A stretch of DNA of 64,000 nucleotides from Methylobacillus gramineus (GCF_020532675.1 NZ_JAJAVE010000001.1:620001-684000), one strand, 5' to 3'; positions 18,513 through 25,327 are shown, counted from the first letter of the stretch. The notes: generated from the sequence alone by a model not told the origin. Numbers and translations: made by a program.

Positions 18513-19139
18513 TTACTTGGCTTGCTTGCGTGCACGTCGGCCAGCAGCACCAAGCATGCCTAGACCCAGTGCCAGCATGGCGTAGCTGCTAGGTTCAGGA
18601 ACGGCGGTCACAGCCACGGTGGCCAGAGCAATCTGGTCAATCAGGATATGCGCGGTCGATGCCTGGAACTGGAAGGTGTAGAGGTCACCGCCAGTTACGC
18701 CTTTCCAAACCCAGTACAGCTCTTCTTCAGTGCCTGCACCAAGATCGGCAGCAGCCGTGTAGCCCAGTATGCTGCTGGCACTTACACCATTCAGGGTGGC
18801 GGTGCTGACCAGTGGATTGCCTTGGCTGGCAACACGTAGGTACACGTCAAACACGCCAGCGGTACCCGCCAGAGTGCCAGTAACGGTAGGGATGCTGTTG
18901 AACGTGTAAATGTTGGTGTCAAATAGGAAACCACCTGCAGGAGACAGGCTGATGGAACCTGTACCAGATTCAGGAGTGTTGTCAAAAGCAGCACTATCGA
19001 AAGTGTTCCACTCGGCAAACTGAGCCAGAGTGCTAGAGCCCCAAGGGGTGGCTGAGTCCCAAACATTGCCCGCAGCTAAGGCGGAGCCGCTGAAAGCGAC
19101 AGAAGCGGCAAGGACGATCAGAGAAAACTTGTTTTTCAT
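18513..19139 (-). CDS. PEP-CTERM protein 1 of a heme-island paralog family
   Basis: A 208-residue secreted protein: Sec signal (MKNKFSLIVLAASVAFSGSALAA), a beta-rich body and a C-terminal PEP-CTERM sorting signal (VPEPSSYAML from about 180, a hydrophobic helix, then GRRARKQ). Such tails are cleaved by exosortase, whose gene is not in this window. Motifs shared with the three neighbouring paralogs are WDSATPWGSS (27-36), FAEWNTFDS (41-49), FDVYLR (97-102), YWVW (142-145) and AHILIDQIALA with His164. There is no cysteine. The location directly upstream of receptor 1 and hmuSTUV suggests heme or hemoprotein binding at the cell surface; this is inference. SD AAGGA precedes the start. Confidence 0.85.
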   Translation of the reverse strand: MKNKFSLIVLAASVAFSGSALAAGNVWDSATPWGSSTLAQFAEWNTFDSAAFDNTPESGTGSISLSPAGGFLFDTNIYTFNSIPTVTGTLAGTAGVFDVYLRVASQGNPLVSTATLNGVSASSILGYTAAADLGAGTEEELYWVWKGVTGGDLYTFQFQASTAHILIDQIALATVAVTAVPEPSSYAMLALGLGMLGAAGRRARKQAK

Positions 19140-19192
19140 GGTAAATCCTTAAATTTTTTGAATATCGGTATGAAATAGAAGATTGCTTCTGT

Positions 19193-19813
19193 TTAAGCGC
19201 GCTTGCGGCGTGCAGCAAAACCAACCAGACCCAGGCCAAGGGCGAGCATGGCGTAGCTGCTTGGCTCTGGTACAGCTGTTACAACGGCCAATGCCAGTTG
19301 ATCTAGGCTCAGGTGGGTTTCATTCGCCTTGAAGTTGAAAACATAAATGCCGGCAGCGCTGACATCGTTCCACTTCCAGTACACTTCCTGCTCCACGCCA
19401 CGGCCGGAAGACAGGTAGGTCTCAACCAAGGTGGCGGCCACACCGTTCAGGGTGGCATTCGTATTGAGCAGCGTGCCTGTAGTAGCAGCGCGTAGATAGA
19501 CATCAAAGGTGCCAGTGGTGTTGGTACCTAGCAGGGTGGCGATAAAGTTGCTGGTATTCGATGCGTTATAGATGTTTTTAGTGGAGGTCAGACTTGCTGC
19601 CGAGCTGGTTTCGGTCAAGCTTGCACCAGTGCCGAACTCAGGTGTGGCGTTATGGAGCGAAGAAGTGAAGTTATCCCAGGCTGCGTATTGTGACACCAGC
19701 GAAACGTCCCATGGTGTTGCTGAGTCCCAGAAATTTGATGTGGCAAATGCGGATGTTGCAAAAGTGGTGCTTGCTGCCAAAGCAATGGCAGATAGTTTTG
19801 TTGATAATGTCAT
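19193..19813 (-). CDS. PEP-CTERM protein 2 of a heme-island paralog family
   Basis: A 206-residue paralog of the flanking genes. Signal peptide about 1-25; then FWDSATPWDVS (28-38), YAAWDNFTS, a TSTKNIY motif, FDVYLR (103-108), ATLNGVAA, EVYWKWNDV, and ETHLSLDQLALA with the invariant histidine at 167. The C-terminal sorting signal runs AVPEPSSYAMLALGLGL to ARRKRA. No cysteine is present. It is separated from PEP-CTERM gene 1 by 53 bp and from gene 3 by 88 bp that contain a strong hairpin. Ligand unknown; the context points to heme/iron acquisition. Confidence 0.85.
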   Translation of the reverse strand: MTLSTKLSAIALAASTTFATSAFATSNFWDSATPWDVSLVSQYAAWDNFTSSLHNATPEFGTGASLTETSSAASLTSTKNIYNASNTSNFIATLLGTNTTGTFDVYLRAATTGTLLNTNATLNGVAATLVETYLSSGRGVEQEVYWKWNDVSAAGIYVFNFKANETHLSLDQLALAVVTAVPEPSSYAMLALGLGLVGFAARRKRA

Positions 19814-19840
19814 GTTTAATTACCCCGGTAGAAATGAAAA

Positions 19841-19871
19841 GTACCAGCCCGCTATGAGCGCGGGCCAGTAC
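19841..19871 (-). repeat. Hairpin with CGCTCATAG loop between PEP-CTERM genes 3 and 2
   Basis: On the minus strand GTACTGGCCCGC pairs with GCGGGCTGGTAC (12 bp including two G-U pairs) around the loop GCTCATA, and TTTTC follows. It could end part of the transcription from PEP-CTERM gene 3. Its loop and closing bases contain the 9-mer CGCTCATAG that also occupies the first hairpin of the two structured leaders at 20617-20734 and 24230-24350, so it may be a reduced copy of that RNA element. Confidence 0.6.
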
Positions 19872-19901
19872 ATTGGTATTGCCTGATTTTGCTTTTATTA
19901 A

Positions 19902-20597
19902 TTAAGCGTTGTTCTTACGTGAGCGACGGCCCGCAAAGGCAAGTACGCCCAAGCCAAGCGCCAACATGCCGTAGGTGCTTGGTTCAGGAACTGCGGCAAC
20001 CGCAACAGTAGCCAGCGCCAGTTGGTCCAGGCTGGTATGGGCGGTCAGGTCAGTCCATGTGAAGGTGTACAGGTCGGCGCCGGTCACGTTATTCCACACG
20101 AAGTAGAATTCACGCTCAGAATCTTCCAGGCCAAACTGGGTACCGTTGTACTCATAGAATGTTTGAACTGAAGTAGCAGCAATGCCATTCAGGTAAGCGC
20201 TAGAGGAGGGTGCAAGACCTAAAGTCGCTACGCGAAGGTAAACGTCAAACACGCCACCAGTGGTGCCAGCCAGGGTGGCTGTGTAGGCAGTAGCGTTTTC
20301 ACGGAAGCTGTAGATGTTGTTGGTTGAGGTGACAATAGGGGAGCCAACTGCGCTCAATGTGCCGTCAGTAGCACCTGCAACATCAGGGACAGAAGCGGTG
20401 TAGCTGGAAACAAAACCGTTGCCCACATTGGGGATTGGGCCTGTGCGAGTCAAAGAGTCGAAGAAGTTCCATTCTGCATAATCAGTTACTGCAGAGCTAC
20501 CCCAAGGCGTTGTTGTGCTGTCCCATTCATCTTGTGCTGCAAAAGCAGCGGAGCTGAAGGCAATGCCAGCAGCGAAAGCTAAAGCTGAAATTTTCAT
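19902..20597 (-). CDS. PEP-CTERM protein 3 of a heme-island paralog family
   Basis: A 231-residue paralog. I chose ATG 20597 (MKISALAFAAGIAFSSAAFA signal, SD AAGG 8 bp upstream) over a start at 20660 that would put 21 charged residues before the signal and lies in the structured leader. Shared motifs are EWDSTTTPWGSS (24-35), YAEWNFFDS (40-48), STNNIY, GVFDVYLR (115-122), AYLNGIAATSV, REFYFVWNNVTG and AHTSLDQLALA with His187; the sorting tail is VPEPSTYGML...GRRSRKNNA. No cysteine. It is the first PEP-CTERM gene after hemP and is preceded by structured RNA B. Confidence 0.86.
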   Translation of the reverse strand: MKISALAFAAGIAFSSAAFAAQDEWDSTTTPWGSSAVTDYAEWNFFDSLTRTGPIPNVGNGFVSSYTASVPDVAGATDGTLSAVGSPIVTSTNNIYSFRENATAYTATLAGTTGGVFDVYLRVATLGLAPSSSAYLNGIAATSVQTFYEYNGTQFGLEDSEREFYFVWNNVTGADLYTFTWTDLTAHTSLDQLALATVAVAAVPEPSTYGMLALGLGVLAFAGRRSRKNNA

Positions 20598-20616
20598 GAT
20601 AAATACCTTATTCAAG

Positions 20617-20734
20617 TTGAGTGTTTTATAACCCTTCCTCTTGAAGGCGTCCTCACTCAATTCAACATTTAGGCTTACGGACTCACACCGTTAAGCAATG
20701 TAATGGTTTACGCTCTATGAGCGGGCGAAACCAT
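20617..20734 (-). promoter_or_regulatory. Structured RNA leader B upstream of PEP-CTERM gene 3
   Basis: Reading the minus strand: P1 ATGGTTT/AAACCAT (20734-20728 with 20709-20703) encloses CGCTCATAG; P2 CTT-A-ACGG/CCGT-AAG (20695-20688 with 20680-20674) has loop TGTGAGT; P3 TTGAGTG/CACTCAA (20660-20654 with 20623-20617) encloses P4 CCTTC/GAAGG (20647-20643 with 20637-20633), followed by GTTAT. The SD of the PEP-CTERM gene comes 7-10 bases after P3. The same layout with different stem sequences occurs at 24230-24350, so a cis-acting RNA is likely. I did not recognise it as a known riboswitch family. Confidence 0.68.
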
Positions 20735-20747
20735 AAAACCAATCTTA

Positions 20748-21011
20748 TTAATCGACTGTTACTGGACTGTTCTTGTTTTCCAATACGGCAGGCTGGAAAT
20801 CCACTACAAAGCGATACTGCTTGCCACAATCAATAATAATTTCCTTTTGTCCTCGGCGTAGCAGGCGAATATCTACCTTGAGGCTACCAAACCCATCATG
20901 ATCAATCAGTTCATCAAGTAGGTTGATTAAGCAGGTTTTTACAGGTGCTTTAGGCGGTAGCATGTTGATAGGGGTTTCGCTTTTATACTTAAGGAGTGAC
21001 TGTGTGAACAT
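20748..21011 (-). CDS. hemP: HemP/HmuP-like small protein
   Basis: A small basic-to-neutral protein whose core VDIRLLRRGQKEIIIDCGKQ followed by YRFVV resembles the HemP/HmuP family (SxxLLxGxxxxxIxHxGxxYxLR), usually encoded just upstream of heme receptors and needed for their full expression. The start is uncertain: ATG 21011 gives 87 residues, ATG 20963 gives 71, and neither has a good SD. A TTG at 21041 is excluded because it lies inside the promoter/Fur box upstream of the expected transcript start. The final KLILTK-like motif of typical HemP is replaced by FQPAVLENK. Confidence 0.65.
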   Translation of the reverse strand: MFTQSLLKYKSETPINMLPPKAPVKTCLINLLDELIDHDGFGSLKVDIRLLRRGQKEIIIDCGKQYRFVVDFQPAVLENKNSPVTVD

Positions 21012-21031
21012 TAATCTTAATATTAATTTAA

Positions 21032-21060
21032 ATAATAACAATTATCATTGGTAATATCAA
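21032..21060 (-). promoter_or_regulatory. Fur-box-overlapped promoter for hemP and downstream heme genes
   Basis: On the minus strand a -35 TTGATA (21060-21055) and a -10 TATTAT (21037-21032) are separated by exactly 17 bases. The spacer and -10 carry CAATGATAATTGTTATTATT, which resembles the Fur consensus of repeated GATAAT hexamers. Transcription would start near 21025 and could run through hemP, the three PEP-CTERM genes, receptor 1 and hmuSTUV. Iron-dependent repression is inferred from the site. Confidence 0.7.
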
Positions 21061-21087
21061 TAGGTTGATTGATTCACTGCATTGAAT

Positions 21088-23418
21088 TTAAAAACTTATC
21101 TCGGCAATGAGGCGAATATTGCGTCCCGCAGCTCGATTACCCTTGAAACTTGAGAAGTCTTGACCACCGTTCAGGTTGTAATCTTTGTTCTTGATATTTT
21201 CCCCCAGTAAGCGAAATGTTAGATTCGAGGTGGCGATCCAATATAGTCCGGCATTGAATACCTCATACCCGTCATGAGCCTCGGTTGTTATACATGGCTC
21301 CGATAAGCAGGCCATTCGGGCAGAAACTTTTCTATAACTGGCGTTAATTCCAAGATTTTTCAGTAACTGTGTACCCACGGTGAGATTCAGGGTTTTTGCA
21401 GGCACTCGGTAGAGCTTGCCTGATGCTGAGGTGCTGTCAGTTCCCCAAGTATTGGAAAATGAGACTCTGGCAAAAGAATCCCGATAGAGCAGGCTGGCTT
21501 CAATTTCATTACCTTTTCTTCTTTCAACACCATCTTGGCTAATATGTTCGGTCACTGGGTCCATTTCGAATGACGTGAGGAGATGTTCGGTTTCAATAGT
21601 GAAATACGTGAATTTGGAAGTCAGTTGCACTTCGCTATCGAGTAGCCGCGGATTCTGGTAGCTCAAGCCGATTTCGCGGGAGAGTGAGGTCTGCAATTTG
21701 TAAACATTCCCACACAGGTAGTTGGTGTCGGGTGTATTGCATTTTCCAATGCCTTGATACTGGTTTGCTGCAAACCCATATCGATCAAAAAAACCATCGC
21801 TTGCTTCGTTGTGATAAGAGAAGTATTGATTGAATGAGGGTGGCCTAAATCCCTGGGCGTAATTGCCGAACAAGGTGAGCTGTTTGGGAATGAGATCGAA
21901 AGTCAGGCCCAGGCTGTAGGTTTTGTGAGTAAAGCTGATCTCATCAGGCAAACCTTTTTCGGCCAAGTGGTTCTTGACTCGTTGTTCGATGCTGCTGACG
22001 TCGTACCAGTCGATACGAAAGCCGGGAATAATGCCCAGCCGGTTAATTTGGAGGCGAGGTTGTGTATAAAAGGCGCTATAGGCTTTCTTGCCTGAGATGC
22101 CCTCGGCCCAGAATCCATCCGCAGGAAATGCCAAGTCAAAAATGGAATTTCCTTTGCTATCGGTTGTTCTTCGAATATCAGTCTCAATAGCTCGGTGTTG
22201 CAGTCCAGTCAGCAGGGAGAAATTTAACTCTCCCTGGCTATAGAGGTTGGCGGTATTCGTGATGTCTATTGTTGTGCTTTTGACTTTTTGCTTGTGGTAA
22301 TCACTCCTGCACGGCTTAATGGCGCCTGATGCTATGCAGGAACTATTTCGCTTCATGCCTGGACGCGATTCATCCTCGAGGTCGGTGTGTCCTCTGCCTA
22401 TGGTTGCTTCAATGTTGATCCATGGGTGGTTGGGGTTCCAGCGTATGGTTTCAGAAATACTCAGATCTTCAATCGTGCGGATGACGTTGCCGAACATGTT
22501 TTGGCTGGAGCCGGTGGCATCGTATTGTTGCAACCCAGATTCCTCTAGCAATACTACAGAGGTAGCAAGTTCTAGATTTTCCGTGGGGAAAATGCTTATT
22601 TTTAGGAGTTGCGACTTGGAATCAACGTTAGATGCATCCAGTTTGCTGCCATCAGTGTGAGTAATGTCATTGGAGTTTCGATAGGAGCGATTGTATAAAA
22701 TGTCGATAGCATCGTGAGGGCGCGCGTAGACTAAATAGGATTTCTGGAGTTCGTCATTATTATTGCCGTAGCCAAGTTTTAACCTTCCACCAAAATGTTG
22801 TCCGGGTTTGAGTAAGTCGGCAGCATCCTTGGTTCTGACGAGGATAGTGCCTCCTATAGAACCTGAGCCGCTAGAGATTTGCGGGCCGCGTTGTACTTCA
22901 ATAGATTTCATCAGTTCCGGCTCAACAAAGGTACCTCCAAACCGGTATTTCTCAAATCCCTTGGGTACGCCGTCAACGCGCACCTGAACATCTTCACTGT
23001 CATTAAAGCCACGTACGCTGAAAGTCATACCACTTGGACGTGGGCCACCTTCAATTCCCACGCCAGGTACATCTCTCACGGCATCAAATATGGTCGCTGG
23101 CTGGGTGCGCTCTAGTTCTTTGGCTTCTATCGTGGTGATGGTTTGCGTGCGGTCAATGGTGACGGCATCCTGTTTGATGCGGCTCGCGCTGACACCTACT
23201 TCTGGCAATATATTATTGCCTTGGCTCTCTACTGCAGGTGTCGTGCGCTGCTGATTTTTATTTGTGGGAGTCTCTGGATATGCGGTTCCGCTAGTGTTTG
23301 CTGCAGAGATCGTTTCGCTAGAATCGTCCTCACTGGCAAAAACTGCTTTGGCATGCAGAGATAAAACAAGTGCTACCACGTAACTACATAGTAGTAACCT
23401 GGAATGGTTGATGGTCAT
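21088..23418 (-). CDS. TonB-dependent heme/hemoprotein receptor 2
   Basis: A 776-residue outer-membrane receptor paralogous to the one at 16121-18427. It has a signal peptide (about 1-28), candidate TonB box (LPEVGVSASRI), plug motifs (AVRDVPGVGIEGGPRPSGMTF, VRVDGVPKGFEKYRFGGTF, IEVQRGPQISSGSGSIGG) and a C-terminal barrel ending RLIAEISF. The heme-receptor motif pair is better kept here: FRPPS and NPRL, with a histidine between them (FSYHNEAS). A cysteine pair in the same loop (KCNTPDTNYLCGNVYK) matches receptor 1. It follows PEP-CTERM gene 4 by 103 bp and is followed by hemP; heme or a heme protein is the likely ligand. Confidence 0.88.
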   Translation of the reverse strand: MTINHSRLLLCSYVVALVLSLHAKAVFASEDDSSETISAANTSGTAYPETPTNKNQQRTTPAVESQGNNILPEVGVSASRIKQDAVTIDRTQTITTIEAKELERTQPATIFDAVRDVPGVGIEGGPRPSGMTFSVRGFNDSEDVQVRVDGVPKGFEKYRFGGTFVEPELMKSIEVQRGPQISSGSGSIGGTILVRTKDAADLLKPGQHFGGRLKLGYGNNNDELQKSYLVYARPHDAIDILYNRSYRNSNDITHTDGSKLDASNVDSKSQLLKISIFPTENLELATSVVLLEESGLQQYDATGSSQNMFGNVIRTIEDLSISETIRWNPNHPWINIEATIGRGHTDLEDESRPGMKRNSSCIASGAIKPCRSDYHKQKVKSTTIDITNTANLYSQGELNFSLLTGLQHRAIETDIRRTTDSKGNSIFDLAFPADGFWAEGISGKKAYSAFYTQPRLQINRLGIIPGFRIDWYDVSSIEQRVKNHLAEKGLPDEISFTHKTYSLGLTFDLIPKQLTLFGNYAQGFRPPSFNQYFSYHNEASDGFFDRYGFAANQYQGIGKCNTPDTNYLCGNVYKLQTSLSREIGLSYQNPRLLDSEVQLTSKFTYFTIETEHLLTSFEMDPVTEHISQDGVERRKGNEIEASLLYRDSFARVSFSNTWGTDSTSASGKLYRVPAKTLNLTVGTQLLKNLGINASYRKVSARMACLSEPCITTEAHDGYEVFNAGLYWIATSNLTFRLLGENIKNKDYNLNGGQDFSSFKGNRAAGRNIRLIAEISF

Positions 23419-23451
23419 GATGGTGGTGGGCAGGTAACATACGAATGGAAA

Positions 23452-23491
23452 TCCGGCATCCTGACTCTAACTAAAGTAGGGGGATGCCGGA
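23452..23491 (-). repeat. 10-bp perfect inverted repeat between PEP-CTERM gene 4 and receptor 2
   Basis: TCCGGCATCC at 23452-23461 and its exact complement GGATGCCGGA at 23482-23491 flank a 20-base loop. The hairpin stands 31 bp past the PEP-CTERM stop and 34 bp before the receptor start, the same place and stem length as the hairpin at 18465-18494. On the minus strand only TTTCC follows, so it is at most a weak attenuator. Confidence 0.7.
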
Positions 23492-23521
23492 GCTAAATAC
23501 AAGTAACTTTATTGACGTTAC

Positions 23522-24217
23522 CTAGCCAAGATTTTTCCGACGTGAGCGGGTGCCCATCAAGCCTATTATGCCAAGACCGATAGCCATCATTCCATAAGTG
23601 CTTGGCTCAGGTACGGCTGCCACTGCGATGGTTGCCAATGCCAGTTGGTCCAGGCCAACATGTGGGTTGGCGGTTGCATTGAAGCTGAAGCGTTGGTTTT
23701 CTTCCGTGATGGCAATGTTATTCCAAACCCAGTAAGCTTCTTGAACATAACCTGAGCCCATACCTTCAAACTCTTCTATGGCATGGTATTGAATGATTTT
23801 TGAGGCTTCGAGTTTAACAACCTGACCGTTTACGATCGCATCCAGTGTTGCAATGTCTTTGTAAATCGAGCCATTAGTTTTGACCTTGAGGTAAGCGTCA
23901 AATACATCTCCCACATTGCCACTGCTGGTCAAAATGAAATTATAGTTCGCAGTAGCATCATTTAAACCGATATGGTAGAGATTCCCGGTGCTGGTTTTGA
24001 ACACACCAGCGCTCGCATTGATTGAGGCGTTGCCGCCCAGTTTTGGAAAGGCATCTCGTCTTCCTATAAAGGTATCCCATTCAGCATAGTCAATAGTGTT
24101 CGAAATATCACCCCATGGATTAGCATCAAACCATACATTGTCAATGGCAAATGCTGATGCGCTGAAAGAGGCACTGGCAACGAACGCGAGGGCAGATAAT
24201 TTTGTAGTTAAAGTCAT
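23522..24217 (-). CDS. PEP-CTERM protein 4 of a heme-island paralog family
   Basis: A 231-residue paralog of the three genes at 18513-20597 and the most diverged. The start at ATG 24217 has an AAAGGA SD 7 bases upstream; an in-frame start at 24241 would add 8 residues. Signal peptide about 1-24; shared motifs are VWFDANPWGD (28-37), YAEWDTF (44-50), TSTGNLY, GDVFDAYLKV, AYWVWNN and NPHVGLDQLALA with the invariant His186; tail VPEPSTYGMM...RSRRKNLG. No cysteine. It is the first gene of a unit with TonB receptor 2, is preceded by structured RNA A and a Fur-like box, and is divergent from a ZIP transporter. Confidence 0.86.
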   Translation of the reverse strand: MTLTTKLSALAFVASASFSASAFAIDNVWFDANPWGDISNTIDYAEWDTFIGRRDAFPKLGGNASINASAGVFKTSTGNLYHIGLNDATANYNFILTSSGNVGDVFDAYLKVKTNGSIYKDIATLDAIVNGQVVKLEASKIIQYHAIEEFEGMGSGYVQEAYWVWNNIAITEENQRFSFNATANPHVGLDQLALATIAVAAVPEPSTYGMMAIGLGIIGLMGTRSRRKNLG

Positions 24218-24229
24218 TTTTGATCCTTT

Positions 24230-24350
24230 AATTGAGAGCACCCGGATAACCCTTCCCCGAGAAGGCGCTAGTACTCAATTGATGTAAAACCCACGGACTC
24301 TCACCGTTGGGACATTTATAGCGGTCCCTATGAGCGAGAGCGTTATAAAT
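24230..24350 (-). promoter_or_regulatory. Structured RNA leader A upstream of PEP-CTERM gene 4
   Basis: Minus strand: P1 ATTTATA/TATAAAT (24350-24344 with 24320-24314) encloses CGCTCATAG; P2 CCC-A-ACGG/CCGT-GGG (24311-24304 with 24296-24290) has loop TGAGAGT; P3 AATTGAG/CTCAATT (24280-24274 with 24236-24230) encloses P4 CCTTC/GAAGG (24265-24261 with 24255-24251), followed by GTTAT. The SD AAAGGA begins right at the 3' strand of P3, so folding could control translation. Compared with leader B, P1 is completely different in sequence but still pairs, and P2 changes CCC/GGG to CTT/AAG: compensatory changes. Confidence 0.7.
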
Positions 24351-24411
24351 CTGAACTTTTATTAGGGTATCTACGTTAAATTCTTGGAGAGCTTGTCGTA
24401 TTATTCTTTCA

Positions 24412-24440
24412 TTGAAAGATAATAATAACTATTATTATTT
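24412..24440. promoter_or_regulatory. Fur-like palindrome between PEP-CTERM gene 4 and the ZIP gene
   Basis: GATAATAATA-ACT-ATTATTATT (24418-24439) is a near-perfect AT-rich palindrome of the Fur type in the divergent promoter region. On the plus strand TTGAAA (24412-24417) and TTATTT (24435-24440) could be -35 and -10 with 17 bases between them, placing the palindrome in the spacer of the ZIP promoter. The same site is suitably placed to govern the leftward PEP-CTERM/receptor unit. Fur, rather than a manganese or zinc regulator, is inferred from the sequence. Confidence 0.6.
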
Positions 24441-24516
24441 AGATTAACATGGTACGCTCAAAAAAAGCAATCCCTGGCGGAAGTAAAGCATGGCATATCC
24501 CGTATAATTTGCGCTT

Positions 24517-25314
24517 ATGTCTATATTGCTAATGATTATTTTGGTCAGCTTTGCTGGTGGTGTGCTCAGTGTCCTGTGCGCAGCTTTTTTTGCATTGAAT
24601 GCGAAAGCTGCGTGGGTGCCAATGTTGATAAGTTATGCGATTGGTGCCCTGCTAGGTGCAGTATTCCTTGAGATTTTGCCTCATGCTTTTGAGGTGGCGA
24701 GCAGCATACAGTCGATGTCTGCCACTGTGCTCCTTGGCATATTGCTGTTTTTCGTATTGGAAAAACTGGTCCTGTGGCGACATTGTCATGGAGATGCGTG
24801 TGAAGTTCATGCCTCTCCGCATGAGCATCATGGTGGACACTCTCATGGTATCCATGATCATGGTCGTAGTGGGCTCATGATCATGATAGGGGATACATTC
24901 CACAATTTTGTGGATGGTGTGCTTATTGCAGCAGCATTCATGGTGGATATCAGGCTTGGGATAGTGACGGCGGTCGCCATCATCGCCCATGAAATCCCAC
25001 AAGAGGTGGGGGATTTTCTGATCCTGTTGCATTCGGGATACACCAAGAAACAAGCGCTGGTGTTTAACCTAGTCTCCAGCATGGCAACCCTGATTGGTGG
25101 GGTGATTGCTTATTTTGCATTGCAGTCTATCCAGAGCTGGATTCCTACCATCCTGGGGCTGGCCGCTGCCAGCATGATCTACGTAGCGGTGGCAGATCTG
25201 ATTCCTGGTTTGCATAAACGCACCGAATTGCGTGCTACCTTGCAACAGGCTGTGTTAATTGGCCTTGGTATAGGGTCGATTTGGTTAACTGGGGTGTTGT
25301 TGCATGCAGGGTGA
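24517..25314 (+). CDS. ZIP-family metal transporter
   Basis: A 265-residue membrane protein with about eight helices. The ZIP metal-site motifs are present: DTFHNFVDGVLIAAAF in helix IV and AHEIPQEVGDFLILLHSGY in helix V. The cytoplasmic loop before helix IV is rich in histidine (HEHHGGHSHGIHDHG), as in zinc/iron ZIP carriers. ZIP proteins bring divalent metals into the cytoplasm. The Fur-like palindrome in its promoter and the neighbouring heme genes favour iron (or manganese), but zinc is possible. No strong SD is seen before the ATG. Confidence 0.88.
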   Translation: MSILLMIILVSFAGGVLSVLCAAFFALNAKAAWVPMLISYAIGALLGAVFLEILPHAFEVASSIQSMSATVLLGILLFFVLEKLVLWRHCHGDACEVHASPHEHHGGHSHGIHDHGRSGLMIMIGDTFHNFVDGVLIAAAFMVDIRLGIVTAVAIIAHEIPQEVGDFLILLHSGYTKKQALVFNLVSSMATLIGGVIAYFALQSIQSWIPTILGLAAASMIYVAVADLIPGLHKRTELRATLQQAVLIGLGIGSIWLTGVLLHAG

Positions 25315-25327
25315 TAGCTAGTTTGCT

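Noticed and set aside
21012-21041. TTG 21041 as the start of hemP
   Set aside because: It falls inside the Fur box/-10 of the promoter, upstream of the expected transcript start near 21025.
19902-24350. Assignment of the structured leaders to a known riboswitch (cobalamin, TPP, FMN, c-di-GMP, manganese, glycine)
   Set aside because: The diagnostic conserved boxes of these families are absent; only a covariance-model search can decide on other families.
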